In this document: positions 1 to 10,862 of the stretch, in pieces
Layout: the number at the start of each line of letters is the position of its first letter
Position numbering within the stretch: the first letter of the stretch is position 1
Assembly (NCBI GenBank): GCA_023053575.1
Contig: JAKZAP010000016.1
Location: 14,278,030-14,342,029 of the forward strand
DNA: 64,000 bases
Source of the DNA: Branchinecta lynchi
Lineage: Eukaryota > Arthropoda > Branchiopoda > Anostraca > Branchinectidae
Direction: 5' to 3'
Notes under the pieces: generated by a model
Database searches by the model: none
The model's input: the letters and a program-made list of their open reading frames with translations, nothing else
What the model was told of the DNA's origin: nothing
Program-made: the position numbers and the translations under genes

Positions 1-45
1 AATAGTAAGTAATAGTTACTATTTGTAGAAGGGTGGAACACGCTC
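1..45. repeat. Family C MITE, terminal fragment
   Basis: The window opens inside a copy of a short repeat family and shows only its end. It contains the TAGTAACT-like stretch and the terminal GGTGGAACACGCTC. The same end closes the copy at 21586-21877 and the one at 57550-57785. It is non-coding and has no left boundary here. Confidence 0.7.
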
Positions 46-545
46 TAAGAGTAGGACTGAGAGGGGTGGAAGGTCATCCTGCGACCTCTGTGCGGAGTCT
101 CTTCCCCTTCTTAAAGCTGGGTTGAAAGAGGATGACAAGATTTTTCGTTGTCCCAGACGTGGTGCTGCTGTTGGAACCAAAAGTTACAATAGGATCAAGA
201 GCAAAAGTATTTTCCTTAGGGTCCATTAAGTACTTGGTAGGCTTAGGCTAACCTGACGCAACTTTAGCGAGAATGGATTTTCAGTCTCAGGAAAAGATTT
301 AATGGAAGCTGAGCTGATTAGCGATGCTTGTGTTCCCAAGCATTGTGTCTTAATTTGTCTTAGGGCATATTCTCTTTGTTCCCCGACGACTATACTTGAG
401 GAGTCTCCGCATTTTTGTTTGTCCCCGGGAACTCAATCGTCGTATTCTCGCGAGCAGGGGCGTCGCAAGGGGGGGGGGTGCAGCACTCCCCCCCCCCCCC
501 CACCTTTTCGAGATTCGGTAAAATTTGGGGCCTCCGTATTTTTTC
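46..545. other. Non-genic; degraded repeat pieces and G/C runs
   Basis: No gene is visible. Bases 362-460 match a repeat (family G, also at 8.35-8.9 kb and 10.97-11.3 kb) rich in TATTCTCGC and GTCCCCG. A segment starting CAGGGGCGTCGCAA at about 455 resembles the end of a hAT-type MITE and is followed by a long G run and a long C run. The 82-codon frame at 302-550 is a by-product of these runs. Confidence 0.5.
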
Positions 546-1070
546 GATAGCAGGACTGTTCGATATATTTACGGGGATTTGGTAGTTATACAGAATCCTA
601 AATAGGCTATATGTACAAATCGCTTCGGTATAATGATCGGGATTCGGTATAATTGCCAGTATTCGGTAGTTATCACGAATTTGGTGAGAGAATTTATTGA
701 AATCATTTGGTAATTTTTTGATGCCGGAACTATTCGGTATATTTATGGAGATTCCGTAGTTACACAGAATCCCGAATAAGCTATTGGTTCAAAATTATTC
801 GGTATCATGATTAGGATTCGGTAATTTCCAGGATTAGGAAGTTAACCAAGAATACTGACTTTGTTCCAGTTTCGACGAAAGTATACCGAATAAGAATATT
901 GTTCAGTAGTCTTTCGACACCAAAACAATTCGGTATAGTAACCGGGATACGGTAGTTATACAGAATCCCGAACATGCTACCGGTCTAAACTTATTTGGTA
1001 TAATAACTGGGATTCGGTAATTTATTCGTTGTAATTGCCGGGATTCGGAAGTTACCACGAATCTCAGAAG
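546..1070. repeat. Diverged tandem array, GATTCGGTA units
   Basis: GATTCGGTA or a close variant recurs every few tens of bases, alternating with ACAGAATCCCGAA and TTATACAGAATC phrases. A longer unit of roughly 200 bp seems to repeat: 'ttcggtatatttatggag' type segments occur near 555 and 735, and 'cagaatcccgaa' segments near 770 and 965. No coding potential is seen. Confidence 0.65.
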
Positions 1071-1599
1071 AGGTCGAGTGAAGCACTGGTCGCAGACAAA
1101 AGAGATGATCTATGATACCATCGATAGTCCTTACTTTTATTTTGGATCCCCAAAAGAATATCTAATCATAAATATTTCGAAAATTCCGCCTGCAGCACTT
1201 AACGTAATATTCTCTGTTTTGTGGAAGAGCGCGTCATTTGACGGGGGTTTTAAGCCAGTTTTAGGATTGAGCCAATAGAATTAAATTTGGGAGGAAAAAT
1301 CAGAAGAAAAAAAATTCCTGCGGCGCTCACTTTGTTTGATTATGGGTAGTATATTAACTAGACTACAGTTGCTGCTGCTGCCGGAACGTTGCTCCCTCCG
1401 GTTTCTGGAACTTGTTAGAGTCTCGGTATTTAATCAACGGTTAATGATATAATTTGTCAGAGAAGCAGTTAAATTTTAGCCTACAGAAAAAAAATGGATT
1501 TCAAAAAATTTCGCATGCGGCGCTCGATTTAGTTTTCTATTCGCTATAATGGATAAAAAAAAAGCTGTTACTGCAATCGTGCCCGGCAATATATTCTAC
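1071..1599. other. No feature recognised
   Basis: AT-rich sequence with no recognised gene, RNA or repeat end. The 66-codon frame at 1078-1278 has no recognisable motif and lies among repeats. Confidence 0.4.
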
Positions 1600-1860
1600 A
1601 TATGTGCTTCGCCAACTATTCTTTGAGCCCAAGCTGACTTTGAAACATTTATTCAAACAATGTTTACAACGGATACGTCAGCTCTGATTTTTCATCAGCG
1701 ATATTTCGGCCCTTCTTGGCAAGGGTCCTCGTCAGGCTGTCAATCTTCTTGTTCAATTTCGGGGAAGAATACAAACCTGTAATAAATAACTGAAGCTTCT
1801 ACCGACTATAAATATCTTATTAAGGTAAATTATCTTCAAGTACCTGTATAATGAAAAAAC
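1600..1860 (-). mobile_element. PLE terminal region (pLTR-like), with hammerhead
   Basis: Read on the minus strand, this lies downstream of the PLE coding remnants. It is closely similar, in the same orientation, to 55965-56175, so it is a repeat unit that also exists as a separate insertion. It contains a complete hammerhead motif at 1696-1739. Known PLEs carry hammerhead ribozymes in their terminal (pLTR) repeats, which fits this position. The exact outer boundary is uncertain. Confidence 0.7.
1696..1739 (-). ncRNA. Hammerhead ribozyme motif, PLE type (core intact)
   Basis: On the minus strand the order is CAGC (stem I), CTGACGA (core), a stem II made of GG-A-CCCTT and AAGGG-CC around loop GCCAAG, then CGAA, ATAT, C and GCTG (stem I 3' strand). 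All core positions CUGANGA and GAAA are present. Stem III is only the self-complementary AUAU, as in PLE hammerheads thought to act as dimers. Cleavage is predicted after the C opposite plus-strand base 1700. Confidence 0.8.
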
Positions 1861-2215
1861 TAGTCCTGAGATTTAATTTTTGACAACGACGCTGTTTTTG
1901 CTGCATGATTGGGGCGATGACAGGAAAGGGTTTTTTCTGCATTTTGATCAACTTCGGTTTTTTCATTAATAAGGGGCTGAAAACTTAAATAGTATTGTAT
2001 TAATGACCTCGTTCTACGTTTCTATTATGAGTACTTGCCTGAATCTATTACTTTGAATAATCACTGCACGGAAAGCTAGTGCTGAGATTTAAATTTTGAC
2101 ACGGCTGCTGTTTTTGCTGCACGATTGGGGCGACGGCAGGAAATATTTTTTCTGCATTTTGATCGACTTCGGTTTTGTTGTTAATAAGGGACTGAGGCTT
2201 AAATTTTCTTCCCTT
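1861..2215 (-). repeat. Tandem duplication in PLE 3' region
   Basis: Two diverged copies lie head to tail, about 1861-1990 and 2075-2215. They share 'ctgagattta', 'gctgtttttgctgca', 'gattggggcga' and 'ttttttctgcattttgatc'. The second copy covers the tail of the last PLE frame (2048-2302). A further relative occurs near 24,675-24,720. Confidence 0.65.
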
Positions 2216-3115
2216 AATAACCCCGTTCCACGTTTCCGGTAAAGAGTACTCGCCTGTATCTCGGTTAATGCCTGTTCGGTTTTTCTTTATCTCAAGTCTC
2301 AACGGCTTCTCGAATGGTTTGATGGAGTCTAGTGTTGGGCGATATTTGGATTTTTCGATATGTCGATATATCGATATTTTTACTTTCGATATTCGATAAT
2401 CGATATATCGATATCGATATTTCTTTAGTATGTTTCGCTATAGGATACGTCTCGTTTCGCCAAAATTTACTAACGAAATTGTCGTTAAATACCATCTTGC
2501 ATCATCTCAAACTCTGAATAAATAAGAACTGAATTACGAAAACATATTGCTCCAATTTCGGATATATAAATGTAGGCTATGTTGGATTATTTACAATAAT
2601 TATGATTGAAAAAATATCGTTTTCGATATCGATATTTACTTTTCGATATTCGATATCGATATTTGGTCCGATATATCGATATATCGTTATCGATATCGAA
2701 TATCGCCCAACACTAATGGAGTCCGGTGCACGTTGCAAGAATTTGGGCTTTTTCAAAATATACTGAATGGGATGGGTTTTCGAAAATATGTTCTGCAAGT
2801 GCAGATTTGAAAGTATAGTTATGACGGTGTCCGTTGGAGAGGGCGTGGTCAATTTCTTGCTCATGCTCTGCAAGTCGTTTTCCGAAAGTTCTCTCTGTCC
2901 TTCCTACGTAACGCTTTCCGCAATCACAAGGTATTGAATAAATGCCTCTTTGGTACTGATTTGGGACTTTATCTTTTCCGGAGTTTAGGTAGGACAGCAA
3001 AGTATTTTGGGTTCTGTGAAAGACTTGGATGTTGTATTTTTTCAAACTTTTGGACAATTTTTCGGTTACTCCGCGGACTTACGGAAGGTAAACGCGGGCA
3101 TTTTTTTCTTCTACC
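2048..3115 (-). pseudogene. Penelope-like element: GIY-YIG endonuclease and tail, broken
   Basis: The minus-strand frame at 3057-2713 contains GIYSIPCDCGKRYVGRT, the GIY-YIG endonuclease signature with the Cys pair typical of Penelope-like elements. The tail after the MITE, with TIREAVE and then NRDTGEYSLPETW, fits the usual PLE C-terminus. Breaks: a TAA stop at 3079-3081 within the linker (Y is usual after LP); a MITE at 2330-2715; and a one-base frame change near 2296-2302. Upstream coding (RT side) continues at 8206-8050 beyond the hAT insertion. In intact PLEs this enzyme nicks DNA so that the reverse transcriptase can prime on the target. This copy is dead. Confidence 0.85.
2330..2715. 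mobile_element. hAT-type MITE in PLE, 8-bp TSD
   Basis: A 386-bp element with 17-bp terminal inverted repeats starting TAGTGTTGGGCGATATT. It is flanked on both sides by ATGGAGTC (2322-2329 and 2716-2723). The interior is mostly CGATAT and ATATCG repeats that can fold back. The 8-bp duplication and terminal sequence fit a non-autonomous hAT element. Removing it with one TSD copy joins the PLE frame directly (TGLH to QTIREAVE). Confidence 0.92.
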
Positions 3116-3239
3116 TAGACCCCGGCGCCGCGCCGAATACTAAAATCAGCTGCGTCGCCGGAAAAAGTATCGGCGTTCGGCGGCGCGCCAGCGCCGCCGA
3201 AAATTTTTCGGCGGCGGCGCCGCCGCCGGCAGAGGTCGG

Positions 3240-4663
3240 CGTTTCCGAAAATAAATGCGACCAATATAGAAAAACACTAAAAAATGGTAAATTTTGGTCG
3301 TGTTAGAATACTGGTTCTTCCGGAACGCGCAGCTTCACTTACGAACGAATAGCCACACCATAAGTGCCATCTCTAAGTACGTAAGCCCGAGAAGGTGTAC
3401 GTAAGCCCGAGAAAGTCTGAAGAAGTGTGTTATTTTTGCTAATAAAATTTCTTTGTAACTAGCTAGATCCTGAGGTTATTATCTTCCTCAGCATGGCTCA
3501 TCAGATCAGAGCTGAATCACAATAATAAAAATTTCGTTTATTATGGCGAGCTTGCGAAGACCACTCTTCAGTTCTTTTGCTGAAAGAAATCTCACCGGTT
3601 CCCAGCGCGGCTGCTTGGGACCGTACGCGTGCAGTACTTGAAGATGGCACTGTCCTTGCCATCTTGGGAATTGCAGTGCCTAGGATATTCTAGAAAAGGC
3701 ATTTTTTTTCTTATTTTTTAATCAACTAAAATGGGCAATCTCTGCAAAGTGACCAAATAAATATTGACACTGATGTACTATCGCCGACACAAAAAACTGA
3801 CACTTGAAATTCCATAAGGAGGAAATTGGCTCTCGTTAACACTATGGTGTATGCCTTTTCGGAACTTACAAAGATATCGTTTATGCATACAGACCAGTTC
3901 GCTTATTGTTTACCTGTTTTCCCAAACAGGTAAACTCTGAGGTTCTGAGAGCATTTTCAAGGAGATTTACTTTTTCCTTGTGGGATTTCAAGTGTCCGTT
4001 TTTTATGGCGGCGACAGTACTACCCCACGAGATCAACAAACAAAGTCTGCCAACGCACAGGTCTGAAGTTCTGAAAAACAAATATCTCCTGAAACAGAAG
4101 AGCCTGACTGTAAATTATGATAGCACACGGGTTTCGTGTGTGAGAGTTCGTGAGTTGAACAGACATTCGTTCGTTTCATACTTTTCCGTTCGAGCCTATG
4201 AGATGTTTGAGCTAATCTTAATAATCGCTCTGACTTCGAAGGTAAGTAAAACAAAGAAAAAAGGAATCGACTTCGATTCTACAGATAGCAACTCGACTCT
4301 CAACCCCGCGTCCGGACGTGCCCATTCGCAATTTGAGTCCAAAAAGAAACAAAAACTAAAAGTAACCTTTGCTGTAAAACTGACAAACTAGAAAACTTAT
4401 TCAGCTTCAACTACGCGGTAGTGGCTTACACACAAAAGCTCAAATCAAGCCCCACATTCATTCAGGGCCAAAGACTATTACTACTGATCACAATGATACC
4501 ATCACAGTGCACAAGATCCAGATTGCACAAATCAGACTGACCAAAAATCAACACAAAAAAAAGCCCTCGACTTTAGTTCTGTGGCAATGGTAAGTGAGTA
4601 AGGAAATATTCAGATCATCGATCGGATCCCTTCACGGAGAAGGATCGCGGTTTTCACAGATAG
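3240..4663. other. hAT 3' non-coding region
   Basis: Bases between the left GC-rich terminal block and the transposase stop codon. No further gene is recognised. The frame at 3906-4391 (161 codons) and its minus-strand shadows show no known motif and have no counterpart elsewhere in the window. The right-hand interval 7841-7915 is the 5' non-coding part. Confidence 0.5.
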
Positions 4664-6013
4664 CTACGGTATTTGAGGATCTTCGAGCGATTTGCAGAGA
4701 TCATAATTATCATGTACAAACTGGATGAAATTGACCCTGTGAGGAGCAATCATCGCTCGTTTATGACTCAAAATGATGCCCGTGATTGAAAAAGATCTTT
4801 CCGCACTGGCACTTGTGGCAGAAAGGGACAACTTTTTGCGAGCTAGTGCGGCAATCCAAGGGATTTGGCCAGAGTATGTCCTCCAAAATTCGAGTGCGCT
4901 CCAGGGTTTGCTTCTTGCGCTTTCACTTGCAAGCGTCAGGTACAGATCGATTTGGCGCCGAATTATTTCATCATGAGCGTCGGAGTCAGACGACGCAGCT
5001 GACGCAAACCTCTTGGCAAGGGTTCTTACCCTACTCTGTCGTGGTTTCTTGGAACAGGGGTCATCAGTTTCAGAGGCGCAATCTTCGTCACTATTCGGTT
5101 CAACATTGGCAACTACAACTTGTTTGGCTTCAGGACTTTCGTCACAGAACACAGCAATATCACAGGCTTTAACATTATTTTTCACAGCATGGTAGAGGAA
5201 CTCTCGCTTCGAGATATCTTTCACACTAAGATGTTCATCTATTTCTTTAATCTGAAACACCTGAAAGTCTAGAAGAGCGGCTAAAACCATGTCATCGTCA
5301 CGCGGCATTCGGTATTCATATTTTGTCGCTAAACATCTTTTCAGCTCCTGGATAGGAAAGCTGTCGTCATCGGAAATCTCGAGCTTTTCTCTAAGTACAG
5401 CCCTGAACAGAAGAGCAAGACTAAGCGTTGGATACTGCTCACCTTCCAGAGTTTCAACCGCTTCAGCAAAGCTGCCTAGCAGCTTGTTGAGTTCTGTGAG
5501 AAGGTTAAGTTCGTCGTCGTCAAATATTAGCTCGCGTTTTCCCAATCTACCAAGGAGGATGTTGACAGCAGATATGTGGCTTTTCAAGCTTTTCAGCATC
5601 AGGTAAGTGGCACTCCAACGTGTTGGCAAATCACGGGACAAACTTCGCGGCTGAATAAACGTTGGAGGCGGTGTGCTTTGAAGCTCAGACGCTACCTGAT
5701 AAACTGGGATGCTTTCGTCAGCTTCTAAAATCTCTGCAACTTGCGAAATAGATTCAACTACAAAAAAGTCTTCTGACCTCAAATCAGCAATCTCTTTTCC
5801 AAGTTCTGCTCCTCTGTACACAAGGCTTTTTGACGATTTCTCGACTTTTGATTACAAGGTTCTGAACCTCCGCAACCTTGGAAATCCCATCCACTGTTAT
5901 AAGGTTGTGGAGACCATGGGCCAAACAATCCCTCGAACCTGACTCGCTTCTGTCAAGGTAGCATGCCTTCACAATATTTGCACCTCTGTCGTGAACCAGA
6001 GTAAGATGCTTGC
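4664..6013 (-). pseudogene. hAT transposase exon 2, one frameshift
   Basis: After the acceptor the frame reads KHLTLVHDRGANIVKAC, holding the second catalytic Asp (D337), then CLAHGLHNL, the conserved CxxH region of hAT proteins. At a run of five A (minus strand, near 5834-5830) the frame shifts by one base. It then continues from YRGAELGKEI through TRWSATY (the hAT RW motif) to the C-terminal dimerisation region with SATSASAERSFS, which carries the catalytic Glu. It ends at a stop at 4664. The spliced product would be about 777 residues if the shift were absent. All three catalytic residues remain, so this indel is the only clear lesion I see. A sequencing error in the homopolymer is possible. 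Confidence 0.85.
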
Positions 6014-6855
6014 CTGCAGAAAAAACATAAAAATAAAATAAACAATGCTGATCCCCGCTAGTTATGGTCTCTCTTTAATAGTTTTTCGACCTTTGCAGAA
6101 TTACAGAAGAACTGCAACTAGCTTACTGCTAGTGATTTACTGTCAAATAGCCAGAAGAAAAACAACAACTCAAAACTGCAGGCAAAATGTTGCGCCTCTC
6201 TAGATGAAGAGGAGACAGGTAGAGACAGATACCACAAACAGTATGTCCCAGACTCCCGGTTACTGTACTGTGCCGAAGACTTCACAAAAAGCTGAAAATC
6301 TACATTCTGTTTATCAAAATATAACACAATTCTATATAATACATTGTACAGATTAGGTTGTTCTGTACAAGTTTTAGCTTAGCCTCCCATGTGTTAACTA
6401 CCTGATGGGCTAAGAAAAGGATTAGGCGACAGTTTTGTTATAAATAAAGACCCTTGAAACTTAAATATTTTCTGGTTCTGATTCTGAAAAATCTTTGTAG
6501 AGGTGCTTGAGGCAATCTGACATGTGCATGAAGCAGGTGCAGAGGTAGAAGCTCATCTGAATTTAACATGGGCTTTCATGGTTAAACTGGTATGCTCACC
6601 CCATTACTTTCCAGATTGCCTCAAGCACTTGAACTAACTAGTTATGCCCTGGTTTTTTCACTTTGTCTAAGAAGAACAGGTAAGCGAATCCTTTAGGCTA
6701 TTAACTCAAAATCAATCATTAACTGATGATCAAGTGATGTGATAAGCTCTGGATTAACTAATATGATACTTTTGTAGTTTTTTTTTTCAGAAAAAGTTCA
6801 GCTAAAATGGCAGAGCTTGTGTATTCAGAATTACAAATAAAATATGAGTACATAC
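6014..6855 (-). other. Intron of the hAT transposase
   Basis: The 842-bp stretch starts GTATGT and ends TTTTTTCTGCAG on the minus strand. It contains stops in all frames and none of the hAT motifs. The protein is continuous across it (FGIE-GKHLTLVHD). Confidence 0.8.
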
Positions 6856-7840
6856 CTTCTATTCCGAAAAGCTTCATGCATGCTCTGAATTCTTTTCTAA
6901 TATTTTCTGCTGTATGTTTCTCTGCATTCAGACATGATGTTGTCAGAGTCACACCTTTCATTTGAAACTTCGAATCCAGGTACACAAGTCTGTGACATTG
7001 GTATCCAAGGCGCCTGTGGCCATCAGTCCAAATATCAATAGCTAAAGTTCCTGCTCCATCCATGATCTCTTTGGGATCAGTAACCAGATTTTTAATCAGA
7101 GAGAAAGATTTATCATAAATGTCCTGTAGGGCACTTTTCGCCAGTGTTCTTTCAGATGGAATATCATTTTTGCCATTTCCGATAACATCATATTTCTGAA
7201 GAAAATCTCTGAAGCCAGGCTGGTTGACTATCCCAAATGGCTGCAGATCCCTACAGCAAAAAAGAGCAATATCTCGTCCAAAGAGGTGCTTTTCAGATGT
7301 AGACATCTGAAGAGAAGAGCGTTGCCTCTTTTTTGGAACAAAAAAATCAGACACTTTTGAATTCTCTGTCTTAGCTGGGACTTTGCTTCCACTCTCTTTG
7401 TCTTTAACTTGAGCTGCTTGCTCCTTTTCCAGGTAAAAAGTTTTCTGGACTGTCTCTTCGTTGGCATGGGCAGCTTTTAGATGCAAAACCATATTTGTTG
7501 TGCTGACAGAGTTTTTGTAACGTATGATACACGAATACACTTTTTTAAGGGGAGCATTTTTGTCCACTTTTTGCGACTGATGGAGACACAGTTTGCAATA
7601 TACAAAGCCAGAGTCAACTACCTTGAGTTCTGCGCCCACACTGCACTGCAGATCTCCAAAAAATTTCCATGCATGGCTTTTCCTTGCACTGTTTGTACTG
7701 ACTTTGAACTTTTCAATTGGCTGATGCCCGAAATCCTTCACAGAAAAGCTCATATCCACTTGATCTAAACTGTGTCTGAATGAAACTAAGCCAAAGGTGG
7801 GAGAACTTTTGAATTTTAGCGAGAAACAGTCTTTCAACAT
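6856..7840 (-). CDS. hAT transposase exon 1 (BED finger, first catalytic Asp)
   Basis: This exon encodes 328 codons plus one base. A BED-type zinc finger is seen as C82-x2-C85 and H120-x4-H125, the DNA-binding part of many hAT transposases. The first catalytic Asp lies in AIDIWTDGH (D269). It ends at GAAG|GTATGT, a good splice donor, in phase with the acceptor CTGCAG at 6019-6014. Met30 (MSFSVKDF) is an alternative start. The frame continues past the donor to 6758 without similarity, which supports splicing. The enzyme cuts and rejoins element ends in the nucleus. Confidence 0.85.
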
Positions 7841-8049
7841 GAAGCTTTATCCCTACTGTATGTTCTCAAATCCCTAAAACCCGAACTCGGAAGTAAAAAA
7901 AAAAAGCTATACGCCGATAAAGCTGTCGGCGGCGTAGTCACGCCGACACCGCGGCGGCGTGTTCGGCGCGCCACTGGATTTTCGGCGGCGGCGCCGCCGG
8001 GGTCAAATCGGCGGCGTCGCGGTCGTTTTCGGCGCGGCGCCGGGGTCTA

Positions 8050-8206
8050 CTTCTACCTCACCATTACTAGTAGAACTTACAGGATCTTTGGGGGATGAAT
8101 GCAGCTTCAGTCGTCTTCTGATGATCTGTTCAACCAGTTGAATGGGGTATTTGTTTCCAAACAGGACGTCCCGAATAAATTGTTTGAATAAATGCTTCGC
8201 CAACAC
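8050..8206 (-). pseudogene. Penelope-like element, RT C-terminal linker fragment
   Basis: On the minus strand this reads FIRDVLFGNKYPIQLVEQII, the kind of sequence that follows the reverse transcriptase in PLEs, up to NGEVE at the hAT TSD. The reading continues in the same frame into 3115 (EKNARVYLP) once the hAT and one TSD copy are left out. The RT catalytic core is not seen upstream, so the element is 5'-truncated. Confidence 0.75.
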
Positions 8207-8349
8207 GCCGCCTAATAGTTGGCTTATCGTCTTTCATGCTGCCATTTATTGTTACTCTTCCTATACGTAATCGTTTCTGTTCCAGAATTTAAAGCTCTTT
8301 GTAGTTCTAGGATTCGGTCAAATTTTTGAAAGGTTTGGTAAAATTTTGG

Positions 8350-8905
8350 CTCTGCACCCCCCTACCGAAAATGCACTTGCGGTGCCTCTACAGTTGCGAG
8401 TCCCCACGGACGGGGAATGCTCCGATTGTCATCACCATCATCAGAAAAGACTCCTTTCAGAGGCATATTCTCGCCTTTCCCCCAGGACTCCTCGGGGAAT
8501 CGAAGGAAGCGGCGAGAGTAGAGGGAGTCACTCCGCGGACAGAAACAGCGAGAGCACGGGGAATGCTTTTAAAATGGATTTTATTCGAAAACAAAATATG
8601 CAGTTGACGACATTGGTCTGGATCCACTTTATCTTTGGGTTTGTTTTATTTTCGCTGTTTTTAATTAATTTTACATTGCACCAACACAAGCGATAATAGA
8701 TTCCCCACCGGATCTGAAAGGGGTTCTTTTTGGAGCATTCCCCGTCGGGGACTCGCGAGAATACGGGGAGCAAAAACGCGGGGAATCCTGAGGCGTATTC
8801 TCGCCGTTCCCCGAGTACTCCGCTTGAGGAGTCCCCGCGTTTTTGTTTGTCCCGGGGACTCACTCCCCGTATTCTCGCGTGTCCCCGCGGACTGGGAATG
8901 CCCAG
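8350..8905. repeat. Family G repeat, inverted arrangement
   Basis: GC-rich phrases such as GGGGAATGC, TATTCTCGCC, GAGTCCCCGCG and CCCGAGTACTCC are repeated and appear in both orientations around a central AT-rich segment (8580-8700). That segment matches, inverted, 10850-10940 and 11106-11200 (TGGATCCAGAC...ACATTGCACCAACAC region). The frames at 8326-8607, 8346-8696 and 8730-9053 are repeat artefacts. Confidence 0.65.
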
Positions 8906-8956
8906 ACTGTCACCACGCTCATCGGACTCAATTTCAGATTCAGAGGGGAACCAATT

Positions 8957-10862
8957 TGTATGGCACTTGCAGCTTCTGGCTCAAGTGCCATATACCGATC
9001 ACAATTCCGTCTGTCGGTCGGTCCGAGTTTTTTGTCACACTTTTTCGAGTTAGGGTACTTCCAGATAAGCTAGGACAATGAAACTTGGCAGGCGTATCAG
9101 AGACCCGACTAAACTAACCTGGAAACAATCAGTTTGCCGATCCGACCATATGCGGGGGAGTGGGGGTGCTGGAAACTTTAAAATTTGGGGCATTTTGTCA
9201 CACTTTTTCGAGTTAGGGTACTTCCAGATGAGCTAGGACAATGAAAGTTGGCAGGCATATCAAGGACTCGACCAAACTAACCTGGAAATAATCAGTTTCC
9301 CGATCCGACCATTTTGGGGGGGGGGGGGGGGGGTGAAGCGTGTAACTTTCGAACGGGTGATCGGATTGTAATGAAACTTAATAACTGAATAGATTATATA
9401 TTTCTGATGTCCCGTTTAAAGTCTTGACCGGATTCGGTAGCCAGGGGGGAGTTGGGGGGAAGACCGAAAATTTCAAGAAACGGTTAGAATGGAGGGATCG
9501 GAGTGAAACTTGCTGGGAAGAACAAGCATCTGCTCTAGATAAATCCTTTAGACCATTGTACTGGTTCTGAACACTTATTGGGGGGGGGGGGGGGGAGGGG
9601 GTATACCGGAATTCCGGTGATGACGGTTTTAGTGATTTTCACGATGAAACTTGATAAATAAAATAAAACAAATTTCGATCTGATAATGGTGGGGGGAGTG
9701 GAGGGTATTTTCAGTCATTCGCAACTTTGGAATGGGTGATCGGATTCGAGTGAAATTTAACAATTTAACAGAGGACATTTCTCCGGTGATCTTTTTCATA
9801 TCCGGACGGATCCGGAAACTGTTGGGGGGGGGGGAAGAATACGTGGCCCGCTTAGAATAGAGAGATCGGAAAGGAACTTTGGCAAAGAACAAACCGATGC
9901 TCTAGGTAAATCATTTACTGAATCGGATTGGCTACGGGCACCATGGAGGAGATGGGGGTGGGGGAGGGGGGGGGGGCCGGAAATCTCGAGAAACAGTTAG
10001 AATGATGGTATCGGAGTGAAACTTGCTCGGAAGAACAAACATCTGATCCATGTAAATCTTTTACACAATTTTTTGACTGGCTCCGGACACTTGAGGGGGG
10101 GGGGGGGGTCCCGGAATTCCGGTTTTGGGGATTTTCACGACGAAACTTGGCAGGCATACCAGGGACTCGGCCAAACTGACTTGGAATACAAAAAAATCCT
10201 CGATATGATAATATGGGGGGGGGGGGGGTTGAGGTAGGGGAATCCGGAATATTGAGTCGTGCGTAACTTTGGAACGGGTGATCGGATTCGAGTGAAATTT
10301 AATTATTGAACAGATGACATTTTTCTCTGGTGACATTTTTCATTTCCGGACCGAACCCGGGAATTACTGGGGGAGGGCGGAAAATACTTGACCCGCTTAG
10401 ACTGGTGTGATCTGGATCGAACTTCGTAGGAATGACAAATAGATGCTCTGGATTAATCATTTACAGAACCGGATTGGCTCCAGGTATTGTGGGTGGAGTT
10501 GGAGGGGGGGGGGGGTCTTTGATTCCAGTGATAGCGACTTCAGGTACTTCCGGATGTGCTAGGACGATGAAACTTTGCTGGAATATTGGAGATTCAACAA
10601 CATTTGATAGAAATTGCTACTTCCCAAATCCGATTATTCCTTAAAGTACCAATCTTGACCTCAAAGTAAAAAAAAAGCAATATATTCATTTTCATGTTGC
10701 CCATCAGCCCATTAGCATTTTTGCCTCAAGCGTATTGCTTACAAATAAAGTTCCAGCTCCCTTAGAGTGCGCATCTCAACCGCAAAGTCGAAACTTCTTT
10801 TGATCAATCAAAATATCTTAACCCATGCAAGTGCCATATGAGCTTACAGCTCTTGTTGATAG
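8957..10862 (+). repeat. Family A element, copy 1
   Basis: It starts with TATGGCACTTG, forming a hairpin with CAAGTGCCATA 20 bp later. It ends with CAAGTGCCATATGAGC and AGCTCTT. In between are diverged tandem units built on 'gaaacttggcaggcat', 'gggactcg', 'taactttggaacgggtgatcgga' and a G run. Four other copies lie at 29.9, 41.6, 51.8 and 58.0 kb. No coding capacity is seen. The class is unknown; the inverted TGGCACTTG ends suggest a non-autonomous DNA element. Confidence 0.75.

Larger units (their letters stand above)
3116..8049 (-). mobile_element. hAT DNA transposon, 4.9 kb, nearly complete
   Basis: Both ends share a 22-bp perfect terminal inverted repeat beginning TAGACCCCGGCGCCGCG (3116-3137 and 8028-8049). 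Both flanks carry the 8-bp duplication CTTCTACC (3108-3115 and 8050-8057). GC-rich subterminal blocks of roughly 130 bp lie at each end, unlike the AT-rich interior. The element carries a two-exon hAT transposase on the minus strand (7840-4664). It sits inside the PLE, and joining the PLE across it keeps the PLE reading frame. Confidence 0.95.

Noticed and set aside
3906..4391. 161-codon frame inside the hAT
   Set aside because: No motif, no repeat relative, and it lies in the element's 3' non-coding part with overlapping antisense frames.
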